A stretch of 36,872 nt of DNA, taken from Chromera velia (taxonomy: Eukaryota > Sar > Chromeraceae). The DNA lies in NCBI GenBank assembly GCA_018398765.1, contig JAHBMJ010000644.1, positions 1 through 36,872 on the forward strand, read 5' to 3'. Shown here piece after piece: positions 28,301-36,872 of this stretch. A model generated the notes under the pieces. It worked only from the letters and a program-made list of their open reading frames with translations. It had not been told where the DNA came from and ran no database searches. Numbering within the stretch: position 1 is the stretch's first letter; each line of letters begins with the position of its first letter. Both the position numbers and the translations under genes were made by a program.

Positions 28301-29169
28301 TGGAGTCTCTGAAGAGGAAGTTGTCGAAGGACTCGGAAGTCCACAGACAGGACAACATGAAGATCATGCAGGAGAACGTTGTGCTGATCAGAGAGATCAA
28401 CGAACTGAGGAGAGAACTCAACCATCTCAGACACGAGAGACAACAGGCAAAGCTGCACTTGCAGAGCCAGGCCGGGGGCCAGTCGGGGCCGCAGGGTATC
28501 AACCAACAGCCCTCCTACGGGGGTGGGCAGCCGCCCCATGCGCAGACACACCGGCCATCAACCGACCGAAACTCCCCCCCCCACGCTTCAGGGGGGGACT
28601 CCCTGATGCAGGGGGGTGGAAGGTCGCAGGAGCCGCAGGAGGTCCAGTTGGTAGAGGAGGACGAAGACGCTGTGCTGCAGGAGCAGCTAGCCGCAGTGCA
28701 GCAGTTGGGTTCTTCGCACCCTCCTGCTGCTGCTGGAGCACCGTCTGAGGGGGTGCCTGTTGATGCTGATGAGCTGCCACTAGAGCCTTCCAGTCAGGCA
28801 AACCCAGAGGCAGAGAGAGAGGTACAGGGAGGAGTAGAGACCCCTGCCGCCCCTGCAGAGGATGATGTTGCAGAGGCATCTGTCCGCCCCAAGGAGGGGG
28901 AGGGAGTGGCGCCCCAAGGGGCAGCGGGCGGAGAGGAGGGTGGGCCTGAGGGTGCTGTGGGTCCCTCCGAAGTTGGGGAGGGTGGCGGTGGGGAGACTGC
29001 AGGAGAGGTTGAGGGAGAGGTCAGCGCCCCAGCGGCCGAGGAAGCCCCCCCCGCGGCCCCGGAAGGGGAGGGGGGCGGTGAGGGAGAAGCAGAGGCGGCA
29101 GCGCCTGCTGAGGGGGAGGGGGGGGCGAAAGAGGGAGAGGGAGAGGGGGAGGCCGCACCTGCTGAATGA
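17545..29169 (+). CDS. CFAP57: Cilia- and flagella-associated protein 57 (CFAP57/WDR65), inner dynein arm assembly
   Basis: I join 18 exons: 17545-17595, 18044-18190, 18580-19114, 19731-19873, 20314-20409, 20682-20932, 21386-21743, 22261-22390, 22894-22999, 23446-23620, 23890-24309, 24652-24761, 25029-25147, 25649-25986, 26584-26684, 27155-27271, 27882-27953 and 28281-29169. The total is 4158 nt, 1385 aa plus stop, all phases consistent. Residues 18-660 are WD40 propellers (HIFGLKPDV, GGSDKTVRVWNY, NGGHLFAAVN, FAVGSDKMLKEI, SFDDQFVFSASEDG). Residues 665-1150 are coiled coil with the family's near-invariant stretches (EKFKFVLDYKIKELKAQI, QHIQEP, LIREINELRREL). Two stretches, 68 and 89 residues long, line up with human CFAP57 as I recall it without a gap. 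The last 230 residues are an extra Glu/Gly/Ala/Pro-rich tail. In Chlamydomonas the family is an axonemal protein needed for a subset of inner dynein arms, so this is a motility gene. Exon 1 is the least certain part. Confidence 0.92.
19115..19210. repeat. (GTCA)n and (GGCA)n microsatellite starting at a splice donor
   Basis: Begins exactly at the donor of CFAP57 exon 3. GTCA repeats are interrupted by GGCA repeats and then resume. The donor GTCAGT is itself one and a half repeat units. Confidence 0.9.
19376..19424. repeat. GGGA and (GA)n microsatellite in CFAP57 intron 3
   Basis: GGGAGGGA units followed by (GA)n, then a facing (TC)n run at about 19468-19489. The two can pair as a long imperfect hairpin in the intron. 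Confidence 0.85.
22588..22835. repeat. Compound (TTTC), (GT), (GA), (GTGA), (GGGA) microsatellite in CFAP57 intron 8
   Basis: Five simple repeats follow each other without unique spacers in the intron between exons 8 and 9. No coding potential. Confidence 0.9.
27449..27588. repeat. (TTTC)n / (ATTC)n polypyrimidine tract in CFAP57 intron 16
   Basis: About 140 bp of TTTC with ATTC variants, sense-strand pyrimidine, between exons 16 and 17. Serine/phenylalanine-rich frames here are artefacts. Confidence 0.9.
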
Positions 29170-31674
29170 ATGAGTAGCGTCCCTCGAAAGTGACGGAGCC
29201 AAGGAAGTCCCTCCTTCCTGTTTTTCTCTGTGCTTACTTTGATGGTGGAGGGAGAAGTTTGAAACAAAAGTAGAGAAAAAAGAGAGAGAAAGAGAGAGAA
29301 TTGAAGGATGATCATGGGGGGGAAAGAAAAACGAGAGGGGCATTGTTACCACTTCGATTGTATTCCTTTCCCTTCTCCTCTTGCCCTTCTTCTGCTCCAT
29401 CCAGAAGCTCGATCTGCACATCTCACAAGGCAACACACCTCCTCCTTTATCAAGTGACTGCTTGCGTCAGAGAGGGAGCGCATCAGGGTACATGACGGGA
29501 TGTGAGAAGAGAAGAAAGGATAAAAAGAAAGGAGGAAGGCAGGGAAGTCGGAAAGAGGGTTGGGGGAAAGAAGCCTGAGGGGAGAAGCGGGGCAAAGTAA
29601 AGGGAAATGCACCTCGGGGCGTTACGGTTAGGGCAGACCATCAGCGTTTGGCCCTTCCAACATTCGATCGAGATCCTTCCTTATCTCCTTTGATCTTCAA
29701 ATTCCCCAGCTCCTTGTCTTAAGTTAACTTCCAACTTTATTACAAATATTGCAGACAATTATACGTCTTGTATGTGTTTTTTTTTTCAATTAACGTTCTA
29801 TAATATGTAATTTAACCATACATGAAATTCTATGTACGTTATTCAGGTTGTTTTATATTAATAAATTTATATTAACCCTGCAATTTATGGAGTGCCTGCA
29901 GGGCCTAGCCCTATAGTGCCCCCGGGGTAAACAGCTTCATGATGCATACAAACATGCTTTAAGCCATGTACATTCCGCCCTCCGGCGTCATCGACTTATT
30001 GACTGCATAAGCGGATGCAACCTATAGCCTAGCTTATAGCTTAAGATGCTGCTCATCTCAGAGTCATTTGACGCATTTTGTGTGAATATAGCTTTAGGAA
30101 TAGCCTGAAGTTGTCATGAAGCATCCGTGCGCCTGAACGTTAACTCTTACTAGTAATTTAATAACTGCGGCCTAGCTACGACTTTTATGATAGTTTTGCA
30201 TGCATGGGCTAGCTGGCCGCCAGCAGTTAAGTTAATTTCAAAGTTGCAAATGTTTCATACAGCTAGACATCTGAGCTGAAACTTAGAATAAAGTAGAGCA
30301 TAAAGGATACTAGAGGCATCATTTCTATAAAATTTGCTTTTTAAAAAATAAGTTGTTAAAATATAAAATATTATACTTTTACGGTAACAAAAGTATCGAT
30401 TTTTCTGTTACTTTTTTTCCCCTTCAAAAATCTCTTTTACCAACGCACAAGGTAACGCAGCAACATACATCACCCAGACACTAGCTCCATCATTCGATTT
30501 CGCTGCATGCGTGACCTTTCACTCAACTACGTGACTACGTCAACAAAAGAAACTGAACGATGAAGAAAAAACAAAGAACGACACCAGCGGTGGCGGTGAC
30601 TAGCCGCTTCGACACAGGAAAACAAACAACGGAGAATCCCACACGAGTCTACTCCGCTGCTCTGACAAAGGAGACCAAGCGATCGAAGAAAGGAATTCAT
30701 GGAAGTTATTATGGAATACCCCACCAACGAGTCATTGAACCGAGACAACGATATGAGTATGCCAGTACCCTGCCTTGTGACTAGTCTCCTCTTACGTTAG
30801 CCTCCGCTGGATCCTGGCCTCCACCTATGCAGGTGCGGCAGCAGAGGGAGAACGAACGCCTCACAAGACAAGATGACTTCATCATGCAGACATCTCTCCA
30901 TCTCCCCAACGGCTCGAATCCACCTCTGACCCTTCCACGGTGCACTGCTGACGGATCTCATTCGCAGTATTGAGAATGAAAACACGATCAATGTCAGACA
31001 CTGTCATTGACACTAGGGGTCAGCTAGCGGTCACGAAACACAGCGATCGATCGCGAAGCTCAAAAACACAGTTCAACAGGGAGAATACAGTACGAAACTG
31101 CTGGTGGTAAACGGAGACAAGAATGCATGCACTGCGTGCCTACGCGACATGCACAACCAGGAAGAAGTACGGATATACTGTTATGTCATGGAAACGAGGG
31201 AAACCTATTCCACAAGCAGGAGTAACAGAATGGGGGAGGGGGCTCAAAGAAAATCGATTGTTCCTCTTTGCTTGCCCCTCTCGCCTCTTCTCTCGATCTG
31301 CTGTGTGTACTCTTTCCCCACAACGGAAACTCAGACAGCCGTGCCAAAGCTCCGACCTCGGCGCCGGTCCCCGACGGGCTCTTGATCTCGTCCTTCCTGC
31401 ACTCATACATACGCCAGTGAAAAATTCAGGATTAAATCAGTGGCCTGCTTCTCATCCATACGGCAGAATCATGCAAACTAAATCAAGGACAAAGGGAAAA
31501 TGAATGTTCATGGATTTTAAGCGCACACAGAAAGGCAGAGAGCGAAGACGCAAACAAATGAAGAGACTCGGAGATAGATACACGGAGTGGCAGCGGCACA
31601 AACATTAAAAAAGAAAAAAACTCGCAAGGAAGAAAGGAAAACAAAGTCAGAGTGACCGGTCAGTCGAGCTCAGC
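29170..31674. other. Intergenic region between CFAP57 and the TIR-ankyrin gene (tail to tail)
   Basis: Positions 29170-29600 are likely the CFAP57 3' untranslated region. Positions 29700-30470 are AT-rich with no open frame. Positions 30480-31670 are of mixed composition; the only ATG-started frame of note (30560-30784, 74 aa, basic) has no family signature and no flanking support. The 3' untranslated region of the TIR-ankyrin gene ends somewhere before 31674. Confidence 0.5.
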
Positions 31675-33554
31675 CTAGCTCTGAGCACCCTTGTCCCGGA
31701 GCACTTTCTCCACTCCCTGGCTCCTGTTCTCCCTCGCCACCCAGAGAGGGGTCCGGTTCTTCCGGTCCTCTCTTTTCACGTCCGCCTTCCCCTCTGTGAT
31801 AAGCACCTCTGCGACACCTGCGTGGCTGTGCTTTGCTGCCTCGTGCAGCGCTGTCCACCCTTCACACCCAGGCTTACCCTCCCGCCCATACTTCACATCC
31901 GCTCCGTTTGTCAGCAGCACTCTCACAACAGCTACGTGTCCTCTGTCCGCAGCTTCGAGCAGAGGCGTCCAACCAGTGCGGGTCTTGCCGTTGACGCCCG
32001 CCTTCCCCTCTGTGATAAGCACCTCTGCGACACCTGCGTGGTTGTGCTTTGCTGCCTCATGCAGCGCTGTCCACCCTTCACACCCAGGCTTACCCTCCCG
32101 CCCATACTTCACAGCCGCTCCGTTTGCCAGCAGCACTCTCACAACAGCTACGTGTCCTCTGTACGTAGCGTCGAGCAGAGGCGTCCAACCAGTGCGGGTC
32201 TTGCCGTTGACGTCCGCCTGATTCCTATGTGTCAGCGTTCCTCGGATGAGGGCTTCCGCTAGGTCTGCGTGACCCCGCTTTACAGCCTCGAGGAGTGGCG
32301 TCCACCCGTCTTCACCTTTGCCGACGCGCGGGTTCGCGCCAGCAAAGAGAAGCGCTTCCGCAACTGCGACTTTCCCGTTTCGCGCGGCTACTCCCAACGG
32401 AGTCCATCCGCATCTCATCTTCAAGTTGACAGGCCAATTCTACGTGGATCAGCCTAATGACGTCATCTACACAGCCTCTGTGGGCGGCGTCATGGAGAGG
32501 CGACCATCCTATCCACCCCTGTTCCAGCTTGGCGTATAGCCTCTTTAAAACCTCAAGGTACTCCGGATGCACCACGAACTCAATGGCACCGTGGATGAAC
32601 ACCTTCTTGACGAACCCTTCACCGTAGCCTGGGTGATGACCGAGTCTCTCCTCCCACTTTTTCTTCATCTCACCAACCTTAACCCCCCCCCGCCCCCCCT
32701 GGTGCACGCAGACTATCGGAACATTGTGATCGACTGCAGTCTTCAGTTCTTTCAAGACCCATTCGCACTCGAGCGTGGAGTCGTCGAGGATCAGCAGGAC
32801 GACCCTGGAGCGCTTGACCACGGACAGACATTCGGGGATAGGGCGACCGGGAAGGTTCGAGGAGTCAAAGAAGGCGGTCAGGCCGCGGGAGCGCAGCCAG
32901 GGGATCAGCGTTGCGGTAATGAACGGGAATGTTCCGGAGGTGGTGCTCCTTTTGGTGTGCGAGAGGAAAACATCGAAGTTCCTCTCTGCCACCAACTCTG
33001 GCTCATCAAAATCAGAACAATTGTCTGACTCAATGTCAGAGGGAGGCGGATGACTTCTGTGTTCTCCTTCTCCCGATTCCCCTCCAGTCGGGGACGGAGA
33101 GCCACCGGGGGGAAGTGACGACCCGTCTGCAGCGTAGCAAGGTCTTTTGAATTGATGGTCTGTAGAATGAGCCAGTCACTTCTTTTTATCATGGAGCTCA
33201 TGCAGAAAAAACTTTCGGGAAAAGAAGCCACTCTCCCAGAAAGAGAGAGACAGAGATCAGCAAGGAAAAGAGTTCGAGACAGGCTCCTCGTAAGGGCTTT
33301 GCCCTCTTTCACCTGCCACACGAGGAACACAGCATGCTGCCTCGAATGTCTTCCCTGAGGATTTCAATGGAATCAGACAGATCACATCATCGCATCAAAC
33401 CAAACCGATGTAATATTAAAGGATTTACTGTGCACAGGCACGACAGAAGACAGGAAGGAAACTCACCGGGTTTCTCCCGAAGAAGGAGCCACATGAGAGC
33501 CCCCGCAGCGGCAGCGCTTCCCGCAATCAAGGCGACCTGATTCCAGCTGCTCAT
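31675..33554 (-). CDS. Membrane-anchored TIR domain plus ankyrin-repeat protein, apparently frameshifted
   Basis: Exon 1 (33554-33467) encodes MSSWNQVALIAG and an Ala/Leu-rich membrane segment, ending at donor GTGAGT. Exon 2 runs from 33159, after CTACAG. The phases agree, and exon 2 has no ATG before its domain. Residues about 60-85 form an acidic linker (DIESDNCSDFDEPEL). Residues about 90-235 are a TIR domain: FDVFLSHT, WLRSRGLTAFFD, SRVVLLILDDST and EWVLKELK, whose Glu (E167) sits where the NADase glutamate of plant TIRs lies. Ankyrin repeats then run to the stop at 31675 (GWTPLLEAVKRGHADLAEAL and five or six more). The TIR frame leaves the ankyrin frame within 32405-32440; ankyrin spacing stays in register if one base is gained or lost there. 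It is either a pseudogene or an assembly indel. The start may lie further up: an in-frame ATG at 33701, or another exon feeding the acceptor CCCCTTTTCAG near 33608. Confidence 0.72.
31801..32232 (-). repeat. 216-bp tandem duplication of a two-ankyrin unit
   Basis: 31801-32016 and 32017-32232 are nearly identical DNA. They encode KYGREGKPGCEGWTALHEAA and KTRTGWTPLLxAAxRGHVAV twice, with only a few substitutions (cgtggctgtg versus cgtggttgtg). 216 bp is 72 codons, so the frame is kept. Confidence 0.85.
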
Positions 33555-34391
33555 TTCTTTCACAAACAGACAGGCGAGGACTCCCAAAGTAGCCAGGCTT
33601 GAGAGACCTGAAAAGGGGAGGAGACAGACAGAGAAGAAAATCTCATAAACATCCCTGTGGGTGAACACCAAAGCACCAGCATGCCAGGAGAGGAATTGCA
33701 TCCCATTTTGAGATGAAGTCGCAAACGGAAAATGATCAGAGGACAAGGGTTCCAAAAACTTGACGGACCTATCTTTTGGAGACTGCCGTCTCCTCCAAAA
33801 TTGGAGTGTCTTGGCATTTTCCCTTTGTTTTGAACAAAGGTGAGGGTATCACGGCAAGCCAGGCTACTTTTGCTGCACTGAAAAGTGGAGGCAACGAACT
33901 TGTGAGATGAGCTCAAGCGTAAAGTACCAGAAACCCATCTATGTATGAGTAGTTTGTCCCTAGAGTTTGTCCGGTTTGGGCCGAACTTTGGGATTTGAGT
34001 GCATGCACCCCATGCACTCTCAAATCTGCGCATGCCTCGGGGCCTTTGGAATGCCTTTGGAGCTGCGAGCGGAGCGAGCGGCTCCGTCGCCGTCTGCCGT
34101 CTCCCTTTCAAGGACCCTTTGTTCGAAAAGGCCGGTGCAGATCGGCGCGGTTCTGGAACAGACATGAACAGACCGAAGAGGAGCCTGCGACAGAGATATT
34201 AATATTCCCGTAGCTGCGGCGTAGCAACAGTACGAACGGTGCGATCGATAGAATGACCGCAATTTGAGGTAGTGCAGACTTCCTGCCTCCCATTGTGACG
34301 ATGAGGGGTGGAAAGAGGTGGCTATAGCTCGAGGCGCTGTGCGTACGTTTGACGACAGACAGACCTTCGATCGATCGATCAATTGGTCTCT
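33555..34391. promoter_or_regulatory. Divergent region between the TIR-ankyrin gene and the K+ channel gene, with hairpins
   Basis: The two genes start back to back. Hairpins seen: CCTTTGTT-TTG-AACAAAGG (33822-33840); GATTTGAGTGCATG facing CATGCACTCTCAAATC around CACCC (33992-34026, one 2-base bulge); and an imperfect TTTTGGAGAC/GTCTCCTCCAAAA pair near 33775-33800. A minus-strand frame starting at ATG 34293 begins MGGRKSALPQIAVILSIAPF, hydrophobic, and could be a further 5' exon of the TIR-ankyrin gene, but no in-phase splice was found. Confidence 0.45.
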
Positions 34392-35663
34392 ATGTCCAAA
34401 CCTTTCCGTGGAAAAACGAGGGAGGGAAGTAACAACCGAGTTTGTAGCGCAGGTTCTCCATGTCGTAGCTTTCTGCTGCTGGTCACCTTGTTTCTTCAGA
34501 TTGGCAATGGACGTGCCTTCCTCTGCGCCCGTGGTTGGATCAAATCACCGCGGCGCTTCTCTCTTTCTCGCCTCCCCCAGCCGTCTCAGATAAGAGATGG
34601 CCCCCTCCCCTCTCGCTTTTGGCCTCTTTTGGCCTCCGTCGGTGCTGAAGCAGACTCCCTGACGATACGTGCCGCCACAAACCTCAACGCGAGCAGTGTC
34701 CCGCTGAATGGGCATGAGGCCAATGCGACAAGGGAGATGGTGGCGGCGGAAAAGAAGGCGGCAGGAACGAAAAACTCTTCCAAACTCCCCGGTAGAAGAT
34801 TAGCAAAGAAACTTCTGACAACGCCAAAAGTCGAAGTGATCTCTGCCGCCTTTGCCCTCATCTCCTCCTTTCTTGTTGCCGTTCAGACTCTCAGTCTTAC
34901 GCCTGTCCTTACGGACCGATTGAGACTGACCGAAGACGTCATTTCGTGGGTTTTCGCTGTCGAATTTCTCATTCGGTGGTGGTCCAAGGGTTTGAAGCCC
35001 ACGAGGCTTCTTCAGCCTTTTATGATTGTGGACTTTCTTTCCTTCCTTCCCCTTTTGCTCAGATGCACTGGGTTTGGAAATTCGATTCCCCGTTTGGTGT
35101 ATGTGAATGGTTTGACATTCTTACGCCTATTGAGAATATTGCGACTCCAGCGCGTTTTGCGAACTCACAAGTCCTTTGCGCGTTTTCAGGCTGCAATGGG
35201 GTTTCGGCCGTCCGACTTCAAACCCTACCAGCTGCAGCTGGCGCGTGTGTGTTCCTCCATTTTGACTCTGCTGAGTATCACCTCAGGGGTGATCTACACA
35301 GCCGAGCATGACGTGAACCCCATGATGCCCGACTACTTCACGGCTCTGTACTTCACACTGATCACCCTGACCACCGTCGGATTTGGGGACATTACACCAG
35401 TAACGCCGTTGGGCCGGCTGGCAGTGTGCGTGGCGATCTTTGCGGGTATTTCGATCATCCCCCTCCAGCTGTCGTCCCTTGCCGAGAGCATGCTGGGGAA
35501 GGACGGGTTCCGGTCGAGCAGTCCCCTGATCGTCACGGCCATGACCGACGCGGCATGCCAGAAGTGCCTTGCAGCTCCGCATCGGGCGGACGCTCGGTAT
35601 TGTTGGCGTTGCGGCAAGAGATTGGAGGAGGGCAGAGGAGAGAGAGAAAGAGAGAGTAGCTAG
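34392..35663 (+). CDS. Six-transmembrane voltage-gated K+ channel with plastid-type leader and C-terminal zinc ribbon
   Basis: Intronless, 423 aa from the first ATG. Residues 26-37 are hydrophobic (FLLLVTLFLQI), then NGRA-F at 39-43, then an Arg/Ser/Pro-rich, acid-poor stretch to about residue 75. This is the signal peptide, Phe-at-+1 and transit peptide layout of proteins sent to complex plastids. The channel core follows: S1 about 147-170, S2 about 181-198, S3 about 207-224 with D214, S4 with Arg at 245, 248, 251, 254 and 257 (every third residue), S5 about 284-303, the selectivity filter TTVGFGD at 327-333, and S6 about 343-366. After the pore come C389-x2-C392-x11-C404-x2-C407, a zinc-ribbon pattern. 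A Kv/KvAP-like K+-selective channel acting in a plastid membrane is my inference; the leader could instead give secretory targeting. Divergent from the TIR-ankyrin gene. Confidence 0.85.
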   Translation: MSKPFRGKTREGSNNRVCSAGSPCRSFLLLVTLFLQIGNGRAFLCARGWIKSPRRFSLSRLPQPSQIRDGPLPSRFWPLLASVGAEADSLTIRAATNLNASSVPLNGHEANATREMVAAEKKAAGTKNSSKLPGRRLAKKLLTTPKVEVISAAFALISSFLVAVQTLSLTPVLTDRLRLTEDVISWVFAVEFLIRWWSKGLKPTRLLQPFMIVDFLSFLPLLLRCTGFGNSIPRLVYVNGLTFLRLLRILRLQRVLRTHKSFARFQAAMGFRPSDFKPYQLQLARVCSSILTLLSITSGVIYTAEHDVNPMMPDYFTALYFTLITLTTVGFGDITPVTPLGRLAVCVAIFAGISIIPLQLSSLAESMLGKDGFRSSSPLIVTAMTDAACQKCLAAPHRADARYCWRCGKRLEEGRGERERESS

Positions 35664-36377
35664 GGCAGAGTGAGAGGGGGGGAGTCTACAGTAGCGCCCC
35701 GTTGGGAAGCAGAGGGGGGAGGTTGCATGCGCAGTCGGTCGGTCGGGCTCCTCTCAGCATCGGCACGAGTGGAAGGAGTGTTTGGCCCGGATGTGGCATG
35801 AATGCAGCAGTGCATATGCGCAGTCAGCCTGTTGGGAGAATTCAAAAGTATGGGGGATGAAGAGAGAAAAAGAGCATCAGCATAGGAAATGTTCCGAGAA
35901 CAGTTCACCAGACGCCCCGTGTGGGTGTGTGTGTGTGTGGGTGGTGTACAGACTGTTAGGAATTAAGGCAGAAAGAAAAGCTTCACGGGACGAGGTGAGC
36001 GATGAATAAAGACTCGAGCAGGAATTGGTCTGGTCTGGGGATGGAGTCTTTCTTCAGACTGGATGTATGTAGTGGTTGGGTGGGATTTGATTGATTTGAT
36101 TTTTGATATGGTGTCATTCATTCTTCCGACCTCTTCCTTCGTTCTTTGGTTGGGGATCTCGATGGGCGGGCCTTCTTTCCCTTTCCCTTTCCCTTTCCCT
36201 GCCTCTCCTTCCGTGTACCTTTCTTTCCTTCCGTCCTTTCTTCTACTGATCGGTTTCTCATAATGCTCTGGCGGGACCCTCGGAGGTGTGAATGAGATGA
36301 TATGAGGTCCACACACACCGCGAGCTGGAGGGGTGTACATTTGGTCGTTCATTCTTTCTTTCTTCTCTCTGTGTTTT

Positions 36378-36409
<32 letters not shown>

Positions 36410-36437
36410 GGATGTCACTCATTGTCTCTCTCTTCGC

Positions 36438-36486
<49 letters not shown>

Positions 36487-36872
36487 TGTGTATGCCTGTG
36501 TGTGTGTGTGTGTGGTTTTTGTCCTTTGTTTCTATATTAGTCCAGGTTCCTTCTTTTTTCATATCAGATTGAGAGAGTCAATGGAACGGAGAGAGAGTCT
36601 GCTGACCCTTTTTGGTCTCTGGAATGTCTGTCTGTCTGTGTGTCTGTCTGTCTGTCTGTCTCTCTGAGGGGTGGGGCTGCTGTGCACTCGTGGAATTGAG
36701 GGGGCAAAGAGTCACTCACTCACTCACTCACTCACTCGATGAATGACGAAGGTTTGGGGGAGATTGCTTGCATGGTCTTGTGGTCGGCATCCAGAGGGAA
36801 GGAGAAATGAAGAAACCCATCATTGAATGCAGCAGCAGCAACGAAGGAACGTTCGAGATTGGGTGGGGGGGG
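35664..36872. other. 3' flank of the K+ channel gene, simple repeats only
   Basis: Contains GT/GGTG runs near 35921-35944, (CCCTTT)n at 36175-36200, (TTTC)n at 36378-36408, (TC)n then (GT)n at 36443-36513, (GTCT)n at 36627-36662 and (CACT)n at 36711-36736. No gene is supported on either strand. Confidence 0.6.

Noticed and set aside
30560-30784. A 74-aa basic open frame starting with ATG
   Set aside because: No family signature, no splice or regulatory context and low-information composition; chance cannot be excluded.
32419-32461. A 22-base GT...AG segment (32440-32461) as an intron that would repair the TIR-ankyrin frame
   Set aside because: Too short for a spliceosomal intron, and its removal would delete the second helix of an ankyrin repeat.

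Overview
The window is eukaryotic nuclear DNA. Its genes are split by many spliceosomal introns, it is loaded with microsatellites and minisatellites, and it carries assembly gaps (one N at 3387 and a run at 13430-13472). The best fit is a free-living, flagellated alga with a complex (secondary) plastid, most likely a chromerid alveolate such as Chromera. The evidence is a motile-cilium gene (CFAP57) beside a K+ channel whose N-terminus looks like the signal peptide plus transit peptide used for complex plastids. The lineage is an inference, not a direct reading.

Layout. Positions 1-4118 are repeats: an AT-rich family of alternating tandem units, a (TTCC)n block next to (GGCA/GACA)n blocks, a 93-bp-period duplication and a 41-bp GC-rich minisatellite. 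At 4119-5747 (+) lies an unrecognised multi-exon gene with an E/R/Q heptad-repeat helix followed by hydrophobic segments. Positions 6544-8097 form a 1.55-kb element bounded by 25-bp perfect inverted repeats. Positions 8291-9680 (-) hold a decayed reverse-transcriptase-type retroelement remnant, next to a tRNA-like A/B-box sequence. At 10959-16163 (-) is PRP18, a second-step pre-mRNA splicing factor (six exons, repeat-filled introns). At 17545-29169 (+) is CFAP57/WDR65, an inner-dynein-arm assembly protein (18 exons, 1385 aa as I join them). PRP18 and CFAP57 are head to head around a 64-bp hairpin minisatellite. At 31675-33554 (-) is a membrane-anchored TIR-ankyrin gene with one apparent frameshift. 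Head to head with it, at 34392-35663 (+), is an intronless voltage-gated K+ channel with a predicted plastid-targeting leader and a C-terminal zinc ribbon. The last 1.2 kb is simple repeats.

The genes do not form one pathway: they cover splicing, cilium motility, ion transport and possibly NAD-based or immune-type signalling. The strongest shared signal is in the introns. Of 26 5' splice sites I could place by reading frame (and homology for most), 17 have C at +3 (GTCAGT, GTCGGT, GTCTGT) instead of the usual GTRAGT, and many run straight into a tetranucleotide microsatellite made of the same unit. All gene models were joined by eye from reading frame, splice-site motifs and remembered family architecture; no search or alignment program was run.
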